Source: Anastrepha obliqua (lineage: Eukaryota; Arthropoda; Insecta; Diptera; Tephritidae). From it: 64,000 nt of DNA. Shown here in pieces: positions 19,141-31,567 of this stretch. The DNA lies in NCBI RefSeq assembly GCF_027943255.1, contig NC_072892.1, positions 33,813,792-33,877,791 on the forward strand. The letters run 5' to 3'. Positions within the stretch are counted from its first letter, which is position 1. Each line of letters begins with the position of its first letter. Below the pieces are notes generated by a model. It saw only the letters and a program-made list of their open reading frames with translations. It made no database searches and had not been told where the DNA came from. A program made the translations under genes and the position numbers.

Positions 19141-21289
19141 TTTCAACCAACTTAATAGAAATTATGCATGCGTTTACAATTCTACAATTTGTATTTTAAA
19201 TTTGTATCGGTATTTCTTCTTCACTAAAATCACATGCACACATACCTACTGCTCTTTTACACCATTAACAAAAATGCCCCTTCTGTGTGGGTGTGTGCAC
19301 TATACCAATGGAAAATGAAATAATCAGACATTATTGTTTCATCGTTATACTTTTATGCCGAAGTGTATTCGCACTTAACTCACCAATTCCTACACACTAA
19401 ATATGTATGAGTATTTACTTATCTGCCCATTATTCATTGGTCCCCTCTGCCTAATTGAAACCGGAAAGTATTTATTTTAATTTAAAATTTTCTACACAAA
19501 AGCATAAAAATGCCGGTGGTAAAAGTGAAACAGTTGTAAAATTGGGGAGGGTTACCGGTGACTGGTGATTGCTGGTGTTTACTAGTTGCTTAAATGGCGC
19601 AATTGCTAGACAAAAAGAAGGCTAGTCAGTGTTGTTTTTTTTTTGTAGGAGGGGTGCTTCAACTGATTTTAGGGATAGGCATACCAAGTACTGCACAATC
19701 CGTTTACATAGTTAATTTCTAGTTTGACACAAAAAACAAAAAAAGACAAGAAAAAAGAGTCAAATGAGCTAATCAAGCGCACAGATCGCCAGTCAGTCAG
19801 TCAGTGAACCAATCAAGCAAATAGTCGTTCGGAAAATTCGTAACAAAAGTTATTTTTATGCTCGTTTGTTCGGTTCAAAACACATACATACATATGTTTA
19901 TATGTATTTTGTATGTAATATAAATTGATGATTATGATCAGCAAGCAGCAGTGGACGATTGTATGCGGTGACCGGTCCACCAGGCGTAGCTTCCTCGTCC
20001 TTGTGTAAATAGATTTTTATGCTGTCTTTTGAACTGTGTTGTGTTATGCTCTGCGGTGCTATTTGATGTTAATGACTTTTGTTTCATTGTGTGTTATTGT
20101 TGGTTTTTATTGTTTCTGCAACTCTGGTAACTATGTTGCTAAATTACTAGATAACATTGTTGCTGTTATAGGCAAGGGAGTGTTTTATTTAGAGGTGCAG
20201 AATTTTGTTTCTAGTGGAAAAAAAAGAAATGGTCAATGCTTTTGCGGTCATGTGAGAGTTCCATTCCAATCCATTAAATGGACCCAAAATTGTATATAAA
20301 TAACTTTCTTCAGCATAGCCATAGCCTGCCCCATTCGCTAATGACTCGTCGAATGTTTTCCTTTGAGTCGTTAATCGTAGCTGGCTTATTAGCGTAGGCG
20401 TACCCCTACCCCTCCATAGTTAATCCAAAGAAGTCGAGACACATGACCTAGACCTCGTTCCCAAAACAACCTGTATTTCAGCAGTATTTCCCAAATATGT
20501 GCAGGGGAATTTTTATGCTGCAAAAACAACAACCTATAGGGGGAAAATTTTCTGGACAGGTAAATTTCTCGATTTGCTTCGATTACCAAAATGTCATCAC
20601 TAAAATGTGACTCTCAGTGCGCCAAGTTCCCCATCCAGAACTTAGGCGCTTGGTATTGATTTGCCAGAACCAAAAAGTGGCGACAACTTTGTCTGCATCT
20701 TCTGTTTTAAAAACCTAATGATGCCAAACGATGGCCTACAGATCACTCGAATACTGGCTTTCGGAATTGTTCGCTGTCAGAAATGTGCAAAAATTGTGTT
20801 TTCTGGTTAGCTGGTTTGATGAATATCTTTTTTGAAAATTCTGCACTCCTAAGATATTACCCGTTAATTGTAAATTGGTTCTAGTTATCTTAGGCAATTC
20901 ATTTGTTGTCATTTGTTCCCTCTCCTCTGTTCTTTTGACTTACAGAATTGTTTTGTAATTTCAAAAGAGAAGCAGAGAGGAGGAGCACTATAAACTTTCC
21001 CCATACATGTACGGAGGAGCAGGAGGGAGAGAGAGAGGGCACAGTCCCTATGCTCCACGAGGAGTAAGCAAGTAAGTCGAACCGACTATCGTGAGAACTG
21101 CCATACCTTATGTCTCACCATCCGGCCGGGTTGCCAGGGAAACTTACTGATTATGAAGAGCTTTGTTTTTCTCGAACCCAATAAGCTGGTGTTAGACTGA
21201 ATGGTATTTTTTCGTCACTGAAAGGGTTGGAAAAATGCTTCGTTAAATCTTGCGTTATATTTATATAATAGAATATCAATAACAAAACA
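19141..21289. other. No recognised gene; scattered repeat fragments
   Basis: Mostly unique sequence. A short end of repeat family R1 with AAAACAACAACC is at about 20493-20536. Another R1 piece is at 21076-21097. At 20915-20990 a CT-rich and a GA-rich stretch form an imperfect inverted repeat. Confidence 0.4.
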
Positions 21290-21868
21290 AACAAAAAATA
21301 AACCTTAGTTTCGTTTATCTTGAGTTTTTTTAGTCTGATGTTTTAGTTTTTAAATGTAATTTTTTGTTTTTAGTGTTTTCGTTTTTTTTAGATTTGTGTG
21401 TTTAGTTTTTGGTATTTTAATTTTTAGTTTTTTTTAACATTTTTTTTATTTTTGTTTCATAGTTTTTTTTACTTTTTTTCAATTCTTTTTTATAGTTTTT
21501 TTTTTAATTCTTGTTTTATATTTTGTGTTTTTAATTCTTGTTTTATAGCTTTTTTAATTTTGTTTTTTGAATATTTGCTTTGCATTTTTTTTGTTTTTAA
21601 TTTTTAAAGTTTTTTTTTAATTTTTTTTATTTTAAAATTGTTTTTTAATTTTTTTGTTTAATTAAACAATTTTTTTTAATTATTTTTTAGTTTTTCTTTT
21701 AATTAAAAAAATTTTTGTTTCTAATTTTTTTTAAATTAAACTTTTCTTTATTCTTGAGTTTTTTTGGTTTGATTCTTTTAAATTTTTTTAAATTCCTTTT
21801 TTATATTTTTTTTTTTAATTCCTATTTTATTTTTTTTTTTATAGTTTTTTGTTTTTTTGTCGCGGTGG
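21290..21868. repeat. T-rich low-complexity sequence
   Basis: AATTTTTTTT-type sequence with no coding signal. Confidence 0.85.
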
Positions 21869-21934
21869 CAATGCACTTGCATTTCACTGATTTACAACAA
21901 TTGAGACAAGACTCTCTGAGCCTACATTTCTGCC

Positions 21935-22082
21935 ATGAAAAACTCCTCATAAAAAACTATTTACCGTACAGAGGCAGCTGTAGGTACATCTATTTGTGGA
22001 AAAACTTCAAGACGCGCCCCTCAATTAAGAGCAGCCAAACAACCAATAAAGAGTGTAAGCTCCAATTATATATTATATAGTT
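21935..22082 (+). repeat. Dispersed repeat family R2, diverged copy
   Basis: It shares, in order, AACTCCTCATAAAAA, CATCTATTTGTGGAA, CTTCAAGACGCGC and a CCAATTATATATTATAT end with the better copy at 50935-51130. An inverted copy is at 39795-39935. Confidence 0.7.
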
Positions 22083-23239
22083 TCATATATAGGTTTTTTA
22101 GGGTTTTTAGTAAAAAATTTGTTGTATTGCGTTTTATGTTTTATAAAGGTCTGTTTATATCGAGGTTTTACTGTATACAAATATGTCAAAACGTTTTGTA
22201 TTCCGGTAAGTCACTGTTACGCAACGACTTTCATAATGAAGTCCATATTCTTTAGCCAGACAACCGATATAATTTTACAGTTTTCAGGCTGTCAGCAGCG
22301 CTTAAAATTTCGGTACACGCGTCGCTAACTTATTAAATACTCGTATACACTTCAAAGGCTGCTAATGTTTCTTCTTGTACGATTTTTTTATATATAGAAT
22401 TCTTACAAACAATTATAAACAGAATTAAGATTTATGAAAAAATTGATTTCGAACCAAGTTGGTGTACCAGAAATCACTAAAAGCTCGACTAATTCGTGCA
22501 TTACGAGCATAATTTGTTTTAGCATTAGCTGCAGAGGAAAAGTGCAATAAACTTAGCTGATTAGTTACACGCTATTCTTTTTTTTACAAATGTTTATTGC
22601 GCTTACGATATTTTTATAATTATTTTCTTTTGCTCCCTTCTCTACTTTTATTTAATTCAACAAATATCGATTGCTGGGCAGTGGCAAAGGAAAAGTAACC
22701 AGCATGCATGCGGGTTTTGTACACGTAAAGGCAAAAGTCAGAACGTGAAGTGTTAGTGGCTGGAACCTCCATACCCACTTGCTTTTCGGCTATACAACTG
22801 TATGTATGTATGTATAGAATATTTTACTAAGCACTTTAACGCCTATGCGTATGTGCATTCCCACTACAAAGTTCAGTATTTGTTTTTTTTTTGCATAGGC
22901 CTGAGTTTGTTAGCACCCAAACCGGCTAGAAATGGCAACAGCTTAGCTAAGCATTAAACAAAGTAATAACTTGTCACCATTATACTCCTCAACTAAGGAA
23001 CTAACACCGACTCTTGGTAAGACGCTGCAGGAAAATCCAACCGACACTGAATTGGTGCCTCGAGTAGACTTTTGGGTGCTTTGAGTTGATTCATGGCTTT
23101 GTTCTTTTCTTTTAAATATCTAATGAATTTTGTATGGAATTGTTAGGAAAGTTAAATAATAGTCGCTTGTTTACATTTTTTTTTCCTTCCTTTTTAAAGG
23201 CAAAAAGCATCTGCGGCTTGATAAACGAATGTCTCAGAA
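22083..23239. other. No recognised gene
   Basis: Unique sequence without family match. Confidence 0.4.
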
Positions 23240-23245
23240 TAACAC

Positions 23246-23385
23246 GCGTTGTTGTTGTACGAAGGAGTAACAGCATACACATTCCCCATATATGCTTGGG
23301 GAATGCTGCTGGAGCGACAGTCCTTCAATGTATATAAATCTGGGTCGTTCCAATAACATATAACCGACCGTCGTGGGAGCGTAGA
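23246..23385 (-). repeat. Dispersed repeat family R1, longer copy
   Basis: It begins with GTTGTTGTTG (the inverted CAA tail). A palindromic ATTCCCCATATATGCTTGGGG segment follows, then ATAAATCTGGGTCGTTCC and ACCGACCGTCGTGGGAGC. The order is the mirror of the copy at 27135-27290. Confidence 0.75.
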
Positions 23386-23814
23386 TAAGCGCTTCGTATC
23401 TTTTGCCCTCGTGTGGTTTGAAACGAGTAGCTTCTCACGATCGCAAATATGTTTATTCGTGTAAAATTGCAAAAACATGCGCAAAAAAATCTTGTATTGA
23501 AATAAAATATAGAAAATAATTGATGTTTTAATATAAATTAAAAGTTGTCTCTACGAAATTTGAAATCGTTCATAGGAACAGGACAAGCAAATTTTTGCAG
23601 CGATCTATTCTTTGAAACCAACCTTTCACCACTTCTACTATACACATATCGCCCGACACGTTCACAATTTCGTGTTTTTTCTCGAACGAAGTTTTGGCTT
23701 CATACACGATCTAAAGGTTTTTTCTTAAGTTAATTTGATTTATAAGAACCATTTATGTATATCACAATTTTTATTTTATTTATAATTGTTTTACTTAATT
23801 TTGTTTTTGTTGTG

Positions 23815-23818
<4 letters not shown>
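23386..23818. other. No recognised gene
   Basis: Unique AT-rich sequence between an R1 copy and a poly(T) run. Confidence 0.35.

Positions 23819-23863
<45 letters not shown>
23819..23863. repeat. Poly(T) run of about 45
   Basis: Uninterrupted T. It may be the inverted poly(A) tail of a lost retroelement, but no body is recognised beside it. Confidence 0.9.
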
Positions 23864-23867
<4 letters not shown>

Positions 23868-24214
23868 AAATTTGCTCTAAACAGTATTTTCTTGAAAGAA
23901 TATGTAATACGACGTTTGTTGAATATCATTTCATATGCACATTTATCACTTTTTTAAATTACTTGAAAAATTTAAATATTTCAAATCGTTGTGCTGCATT
24001 TTGAAGAAACTACCAGCACAGATTACTTTGCTTCATGGCTCATAAATAATTTTATATTTCGTTATCCTTGCGGTTCATCAAACAAAAAGTACAATAATGC
24101 TGCTGGTAGGCTAATAGTCTCGCGAAGGTGATCTCAGGCTATGTTGCGATCGAATGAGTCAAGCAAAATTCGTCAAAGCGGAGAAGTGCGCGCTCTTGGA
24201 GTTGCGACTACTCA

Positions 24215-24625
24215 CGAAATACAGAATGCAGAGGGGCGGCCCACATCAGGCCGTTAATCGGCTCTCCGCAACTTTTAAGGAATCCGTTGATTTGTTGACG
24301 GGGTTATGACAAACGAATGTTTATGAAAAAGAAAAAACTGAGATTGTATTGGTCATATACGAAGAAATTAAAAGCAAACAATCCGCTCATGTTACTTCGT
24401 TGCAGTCCAAACAACGACTGATTGGACGAGCGGGCAGAATCCCCGGTGACTTGGCAGCCGAAGTTACTTTCACAATTTTACTTCGGATTGTCAAATCTGG
24501 TAATCTATTCTGCTTGGCGATCACCGACTCAGATGATCCCGCGCCTGTCGGTTCTACAAGAACTCCAACCACATTTCCCGTACATGTATGGGGAATGTTT
24601 ATACTTCTACAATAAGAACAACAAT
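24215..24625 (+). repeat. Dispersed repeat R3 joined to an R1 3' end
   Basis: The part from 24240 to 24525 matches 35240-35580 with divergence (shared landmarks GAGCGGGCAGAATCC, TACTTCGTTGC, GGCAGCCGAA). The following 24540-24625 ends as R1 does, with CCCGTACATGTATGGGGAATG and a degenerate CAACAATAAC tail. Confidence 0.65.
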
Positions 24626-26540
24626 AACCGACTCAGAATTTCTGTAGCAATTTTTTCAAATGTTGCTCATTCGTGAGTTTATTATGGTTTTGACATTGTC
24701 AGATAATATCTTTGTTTTAAGGAAGAAAATGTGCAACATCTCAGTGAAAAAGAAAAATTGTCAAAAACCAACCAGAATTTTGAGCCTTTTGAAACTTGCA
24801 CTTCGTTATGCTAGTATTTTTTAAAAATTCTGAATCAAAAGTTGAAAGTTTTTGATTTTTTTTAATTGTGTTACAAAGCTGCAATTTATATAGTTTTCTT
24901 TTTATTTGAAAAAATCAAATTTATTTACAAATACAAAAAAAAAAAAATTTATACAAAAAAGAAAAAAAAAAATTGTTGAAACTTGGTAATTCGTTGCGTA
25001 TTTATTCCTTTAATAAATTTAATATTTCTCAAAAATTTTCTCAAGTACTTTTGACATCTTTTGAAGTAAATTTCACGGTCCTTGCAATACATTTCATACT
25101 TTCTGAAACATGTCTTACTGTCCTGAAATATATTTGGCTACTCTGAAGAGCTCCTTCTGCGGGGCTGCTATAAATGGTATAGTTGCGAATTGGTCATAAT
25201 TCCTACCAGTTGAGATTTTCCCTACTGGGTTTTTACCTACTTATGTAAATACTTGTAAATATGCTTACGTACATTATGTTAGTGTGATAATGTATTACAG
25301 CGTCGTTGTCAGCTGAGTGCGAGTGTTCTACACATGTCACGTTTGCATGCTGAATTAGTATACATAAACATACATACATATGTAGGTATGTAAAGCACCA
25401 TACAATCTATACAATCTACTCACCGAGCCACTTGCAATTGCTCTTTCACGTGGTTGATTCTACTAGCTATTTCAAAGGAATAAGAGTAGACTAGCACACT
25501 TGTCTTCACCTCCGACCACGCCTCCTATATTTCCATTTCCATTTCCACTTTCGTGCTTGGTGTGGCTATTTGTGCAGACACGTTGAATGGCGTTTTTGTA
25601 CGACACTACACCTTCCTAGTCATCGACCCCCTTTGGTAGGGCTGCTCTGCTGCTCTACTGCTCAACTTACCCCCGTTGAGGTCTTTGCACCTTTCAGCAA
25701 CAGCTTTTCATGATTATTTTTTCATTTCCATTTCCTATTCATTTCTATCTTTTACTATTTATTTACTTTGGTTTTTCTCTTCCCCGTTTGACTTTTTTCA
25801 AATCGATAAATCCAACAACTCTTGTTATGTGCCTGCCACTGTTGTTGACAGATTAAATGGACAAATGTGTGTCGCCTTTTCTGCAGCAGGGAAAAGACAG
25901 CGTCTGTGTCAATTGCTTTGAAATAAACGAAACACATTTTTATGCGCTCTCCATGAGAAAAGTGTTATGTTATTTGCGTGGCTGTGTCCAGTTAATTATC
26001 CAAGAATGCTAACATTGCACATTTTTGACATTTCTTCATTTTTCCTTCATTTAACGATACTATACTTTAATGATCCACAAACAATTTTTGCTGACATTTA
26101 TTCTTTATTTGTCTGCCTACATATGTTTATACATATGTACATATGTATTTGTACACTTGTACATTCTTGATAATTTTTTTTTTATTTGCTTGATGTGTTA
26201 ATTCTTTAGTTAACGTAAGCTTTTCTTGTTATTACAAATTTTATGCGATGGGGGAACGTGAATAAGGTAAAGAGTCGAGTGGATTGGCTTCCACGCAATG
26301 CACGCAGGTAAATCCACCAATTACACGCTGGTGCTGACTCAGAGAATTTTGAGCAATAACTTGTTTTTTTCTCTATAAACAACTGGTGAATTGTCAAAAA
26401 TTTGGTAATCATTTAATTGAATTGTATTGGGTTTGGAGGAAGAACTTGGCGGAAAATGTGATTGTATTGATAGTTGAGCTTTGCGCTTCAAATTTGTGTC
26501 AACATTTAAAAAATTGTATTCTGAACTTTTTTTTTAAGTT
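24626..26540. other. No recognised gene; contains one foldback-family arm
   Basis: At 24755-24830 the sequence, read inverted, matches an arm of the foldback repeat at 59203-59408 (GCATAACGAAGTGCAAGTTTC, CTCAAAATTCTG). The rest is unique, with simple TATG repeats near 25370 and 26130. Confidence 0.45.
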
Positions 26541-26546
26541 TGCCCA

Positions 26547-26620
26547 TTAAATTTTAGTATAACAAAGTGCAAGTTTGCAGTCACTCAAAATTTTCGTTGA
26601 TTTTTAATAATTTTTTCCCC
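26547..26620 (+). repeat. Single arm of the foldback repeat family
   Basis: CCCATTAAATTTTAGTATAA, CAAAGTGCAAGTTTG and CTCAAAATTTTCGTTGATTT line up in order with the left arm at 59227-59290. Confidence 0.65.
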
Positions 26621-26689
26621 TGTCGATGTTTCAAATTTTATCCTTATACAAAAATGCGCATTTTTTCTTACAATTGCTCTGGGCAGTAA

Positions 26690-27140
26690 TGAAGCGTTGT
26701 TAGGAGCGGAGCAAAATAATTGCTCCCGTGTTTTGAGCTATCTGCGCTACTTCTCATTTGTTCCAAGTAGTGAGAGCAAACTACGAAAACTAGTGAAAGC
26801 TACTACAATTTCAATCACTGCAATAAGCAGTCGTCCGTTGACCGAATTAGTCCTAATTCCACAATATGATGAGCCTTTAACGCTGACACATTTTTTACTG
26901 GGATGTGCCAATTCCACTTAAATTCCTGAAACAAAAGACGAATGGTTGTATAGCTCAAAATCTAAAGGACTGACTCTGGAAGAGGTGGATGGTAAAATAC
27001 TTGTCGCAACTTTTTCGGCGCTCTAAATGGATAGCTAAAATAATACCACCAAAATTGGGTCAATTATTAATAATATGCGACTCTGCTTTACCGAGGAAGC
27101 AATGGAAGCAGCGAGGTAGAGTGACCGAGGTGTTCATCGT
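26690..27140 (+). pseudogene. BEL/Pao retrotransposon integrase C-terminal remnant
   Basis: The first frame (about 26697-26921) carries SSRPLTEL and LTLTHFLLG, the conserved signature after the integrase core of BEL/Pao and related elements. After stops and frame changes it goes on with LWKRWMVKYLSQLFRRSKW and a GQLLIICDSALPRKQWKQRG segment, the C-terminal end of the same domain. Several breaks and no flanking LTR are seen, so it is an old fragment. Gypsy integrases lack this LxPxHFLxG pattern in this form, hence the BEL assignment. Confidence 0.75.
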
Positions 27141-27256
27141 TCCCACGGCTGTCGGTTCTACTTCACCGGAGCGACCGGGATTTGTATCTGGCCAATGATT
27201 GCCACTCCAAAAGAATACCGCGTACATGTCAGTATGAGGAATGTTTATGTTGTTAC

Positions 27257-27290
<34 letters not shown>
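27135..27290 (+). repeat. Dispersed repeat family R1 with CAA tail
   Basis: From CGTTCCCACGGCTGTCGGTT through GACCGGGATTTGTATCTGGC to GGAATGTTTATGTTGTTACA and then eleven CAA units (27257-27290). This copy shows the orientation of the family: the tail is 3'. Confidence 0.75.
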
Positions 27291-27365
27291 ACACACAACA
27301 TCAACAACCGCAAAAAAAAAACAAACACTCACATCAATGACACGGTCAACAACAACAACAAAGGC

Positions 27366-27742
27366 ATGAAAAAGCATCGCCACCAGAGCTGTAATTTGGA
27401 GGCCGGTACAAGGTTTTTTTTTTCGTTTTTTGTAACTTTTGCATAGGCAGTTTTATATGTGAATGCAAATTAAAAATTCTCAAGAAGTGTGGCGAAAATT
27501 TGTGTGAATTTTTGTTCAGTTCCAGTTCAAATGCAAGGTTTTATCGTTTCTTGATAAAAGTTACAACTTTTATGTGCTACCACAGGCAAATAAGTTTATT
27601 GAAAAGCGTTAACGTTGCAGTACTGACTTGAAGCAGGTATGATGAGGTTAGCAGAAATCGAGAAAGTAGATTGACTTAAAAAAAAGTTTTAAAAGATGTA
27701 ATGGTTTCAGGAACAAACCAACCAATTCATTCGTTTGTAGAT
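27366..27742 (+). repeat. Segmental duplication, copy 1
   Basis: About 377 bp match 30246-30623 with few differences (for example GAATGC against GAAAGC and a two-base A-run difference). A further 35 bp at 27749-27783 match 30808-30842, so copy 2 has about 180 bp extra (or copy 1 a deletion) in between. Confidence 0.93.
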
Positions 27743-27783
27743 GAAGGTACTAAATGGAGGTACTCAAAATTAATGAAAAATTA

Positions 27784-28539
27784 TATGCACAATCAGACAG
27801 AGCAACGGCACAACGAAAATGATGATATTTAAGAAGCAGCTGCCGTACTAGCAGTAAACCGAGTAAACCATCAGTTTTCGGAAACTTGTTTGGAACCCCG
27901 GAAAAGCCTGAACTTGGCTGCGCCGAAGTCTTTCATTCTTTCAGTCATTTTCCTCTTTGAGATCCCGAGGTTCTTATGTATTTACAAAATATTGCTTAAA
28001 ATTTTCGCAGGACCTTTTAAAAATATTTATGTACATATGTATGCTTACCATATATAGTGAATAAATCAGCTGCACGATAAACAAACAGCTATTAATTGCA
28101 TTCGCTGTGAATAACAACAAAAAATAAAGAAATATTTCTACCCAAAACGGGCACTATTAGCTTTCGATTGACAGTCCGCGGTGTTACGAAATAATCTTTC
28201 TTTATATGCATTCCATCTTACTGCGAATGTAGGTCACCGAAATTACGTCGAATATAAATATGTATGTATATGTAAGAAGTAACGAATAATGCAACAATAA
28301 TGTAACTAGCCATGGCGAATACAAAAACAACAATACAACATGGCAACATCCGCTTTTAGGCCTCACTTTTTACTTGTCTCGACAATAAGAGAAAATGCAT
28401 AAAACCTAAAATAGCAGTCTGCATTCACTGCAACCAACACATACACACACAAACAGAAGGACACAAGGAAAGAATACAATGACTGAGAAAGTCGGCGAGT
28501 TTAAGCGGAAAGTGAAAGTTATTTAAGTGAAATATGATA
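27784..28539. other. No recognised gene
   Basis: Unique sequence between the first duplicated segment and the A-rich block. No family match. Confidence 0.4.
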
Positions 28540-29700
28540 TAAAAGAGGTGGATTAAAAAAATCAATATTAAATGAAAAAAGTAGCGCAGAATAATAAATA
28601 ATAAATAAGTAATAAATAAAAATATATGTAAAATGAAAATGGAATATAAAAACTAAATTAATAAAAACAAATTTAGTTAACTTAACTAAAAAAATCTTTA
28701 ACAAAAAATTAATCTTAAATAAAAGAAATAATTTTTAATAAAAGAAATAGATTTAAATAAGAGAAGCACTAACTTATACAATGAAAAGCGCTAATTTAAA
28801 CAAAACAAAAAGATAAATTTAAATTAAAAAAAAATGAAATAAAAGAAAATTAACTAAAAAATTAAATTAAAAAATATTAAAACAAAAATTAAAAAAAAAA
28901 CCAGCATTAAAAAAAACAAATTTATAAAAAAGTTAAAAATAAATAAACAAATAAACTTAAATAAAAAAAAACAGTTAAATAAAAAGGCCACTTATACTAG
29001 AAAAAGCTAAATTTATATTAAAATATAATAATAAACAAATTAAATGTAAATAAAAAAAATAATTATTTTTTTTAATTTAAATGAGAAACAAATTAAAATA
29101 AAAAAAAATTAGAAAAAATTTAAAAAATAAAAAGAGAACAAAAAAATAAAAAAAAAACAAAAAAAAAATAAAAAAAAAAAATAAAAAATAAATAAAAAAT
29201 AACAAAAAATAAAAACAATAAAAAAACAACAAAAAATTAATAAAATCTAAAATAAAAAATAAAAAAAATATTAATAAAAAAAATATAAAAAAAAATAAAA
29301 AATTAAAAAGAAACAAATTAAAAAAATAGAAAAAAGAAAAAGAAAAAAAGTATATAAAAAAATTAAAAAAAAAATAAAAAGATATAAAGAAATAAAAAAA
29401 TAAAAATATATCATAAAAATTAAAAAACGAATGAATATAAAATACCACAGCTCAAATTAAAATAAAATATGGTTAAATCAAATCAAATAAAAACGAGAAA
29501 ATCAAATAAAAAATAATATAAATGATTAAAAATAGTAAAATAATAGTAAAAAGTTGTTTACCTACGGTAGACACTAAATAATAAAATGCAAACATGAAAA
29601 TAAAACATCAAAAATAAAATGAGAAAAAAGCTAAAAATAAATTTAAATAATGTGGAATTTAATTAATTCAAGGATTAAAAAAATATTTACTCAATTTCTC
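28540..29700. repeat. A-rich low-complexity sequence
   Basis: AAATAAAAAA-type sequence. The 123-residue Phe-rich minus-strand frame at 29077-29448 is a composition artefact. Confidence 0.85.
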
Positions 29701-30245
29701 TCCTAAATACCACACATTTCGTTTCCCATGCCTCGGCAAAAGTTTTCTATAAGCAAGGTCAATTTTATTTTAAGCAACAACAACGAAAAGATAATACCAA
29801 CAATGCGTGCGCCAATGTGATAATTAAATATTCATTTTATAAAATATTCCCACTTCGATAATACAAAAGTGTTACAAGCTATTGACAAGCAACCAAAAAA
29901 AATATTATACAATATATACACACACACACTCACATACACATATCTGCATACGTGAACAAACCTGCTGATGTACCGGCAAAAACGCTCAAAAGTTCAGCAA
30001 TGAGCGATGACAGTTATTGGCAAACTTTTTTCGTCTATTTCCACAAATTCATACATATCTATGTGTAGGTGTATGCATGCAAATGTGTATGCATTCAGTT
30101 GGCTTTTATTTCTTTCCAAAGCAAAAGTTACCAAACTCACTTTTGTTTGTTTGTTGCCTTCTCTGTTGTCAATGTCGAGACGACGACAAGCGGCTTATCA
30201 ATTTACAATCACGTTTGGAAATATTAAAGCCGCAAGCGAAAAGAA
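29701..30245. other. No recognised gene
   Basis: Unique sequence with CA-repeats near 29920. It differs from the left flank of copy 1 of the duplication. Confidence 0.35.
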
Positions 30246-30623
30246 ATGAATAAAGCATCACCACCAGAGCTGTAACTTGGAGGCCGGGACAAGGTTTGTT
30301 TTTCGTTTTTTGTAACTTTTGCATAGGCAGTTTTATATGTGAAAGCAAATTAAAAATTCTCAAGAAGTGTGGCGAAAATTTGTGTGAATTTTTGTTCAGT
30401 TCCAGTTCAAATGCAAGGTTTTATTGTTTCTTGATAAAAGTTGCAACTTTTATGCGCTACCACAGGCAAATAAGTTTATTGAAAAGCGTTAACGTTGCAG
30501 TACTGACTTGAAGCAGGTATGATGAGGTTAGCAGAAATCGAGAAAGTAGATTGACTTAAAAAAAAAAGTTTTAAAAGATGTAATGGTTTCAGGAAGAAAC
30601 CAACAATTCATTCGCCTGTAGAG
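30246..30623 (+). repeat. Segmental duplication, copy 2
   Basis: Direct repeat of 27366-27742, about 2.9 kb away. The homology resumes at 30808-30842 after an unmatched block. Confidence 0.93.
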
Positions 30624-30654
30624 GGATTTTGGGACCTTGAGAGACTCCCAAGGC

Positions 30655-31262
30655 TAGTGGAGTTTATATTAAAAACTAAGGTTTAGGGTTTTATAACTGC
30701 AAAAAAATTAAATAAAAAAAAAGTTGATAAAATTTTAAAATAATGGTGAACTACGACTACAATAAAAGCACTAACAATTTGTAAAGTAAAATAATATTCG
30801 ACCGCAACTAAATGGAGGTACTCAAAATTAATGATAAATTATAACTTGAAATAAAGTAGGTTCAAAAAAATCTTGTAATATTAAAAAAAAAAAAAGTTAA
30901 ATAGAAAAATTATATATTATATATACAATATATTAAACAAATATGAACAAAAACTTAAAGAAAAAAATTAAAAAGAAAAAATTACAATAAAAAAAATAAA
31001 AACAAAAATTAAAAAAAAAAAATTAAAAAAAAAAATTAAAAAAAAATTTAAAAAAAAATTTATAAAAAAATTAATAAAAATAAAAAAAAAAATTAATAAA
31101 AATAAAAAAAAAATTAATAAAAATAAAAAAAAATTAATAAAAATAAAAAAAAAATTAAAAAAAAAAAAGTAAAAAAAAATAAAAAGAAATTAAGAAAAGA
31201 TTAAAAAAATAAAAAAATGCAGAAACAATGGAAACAAAAAAAATGAAAACAATTAAAAAAAA
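30655..31262. repeat. A-rich low-complexity sequence
   Basis: Contains AATTAATAAAAATAAAAAAA units with a period of about 20 bp (31070-31160). Confidence 0.8.
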
Positions 31263-31265
31263 GTT

Positions 31266-31466
31266 AAGTTAAGCAGATACTGTGAGGACGAAGATGAGGG
31301 GGTATCGAGCAGGCATTTACTGTGCAGTTGTCCCGGCCTAGCCAGAAGTCGACTCGCTCTTCTAGGCTCTCCAACAATTGACAATCTTTCAGTACTCTCG
31401 GACCTGAAAATCGAATCTCTCATTAAATTCTCGAAACGATTTAATATTTTGGACCAATCTCTATAA
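31266..31466 (+). pseudogene. Jockey-type LINE reverse transcriptase C-terminus, fragment
   Basis: One open frame of about 66 residues ends at 31464. It reads RYCEDEDEG, HLLCSCPGLARSRLALLG, then a short leucine-rich tail and two stops. The Cys/His pattern and CPALARxRLxxLG-like core are typical of the extreme C-terminus of jockey-like ORF2 proteins. Everything upstream is lost, as usual for 5'-truncated LINEs. A 3' untranslated part runs to about 31567 and an A-rich region follows, probably the tail and later growth. Confidence 0.75.
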
Positions 31467-31567
31467 TAAAAATCTCGGTTAGGTGGGGAAATCATATAAT
31501 ATAATGAGGTCTAGGGCAACACAACGGACCCAACTTGCGGTCTATGTGGCACTCCGATGCGGTGCCA
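31467..31567 (+). mobile_element. 3' untranslated part of the LINE fragment
   Basis: It contains GGGCAACACAACGGACCCAA and TGTGGCACTCCGATGCGGTG, which I associate with this LINE group, directly before an A-rich run. Confidence 0.55.
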
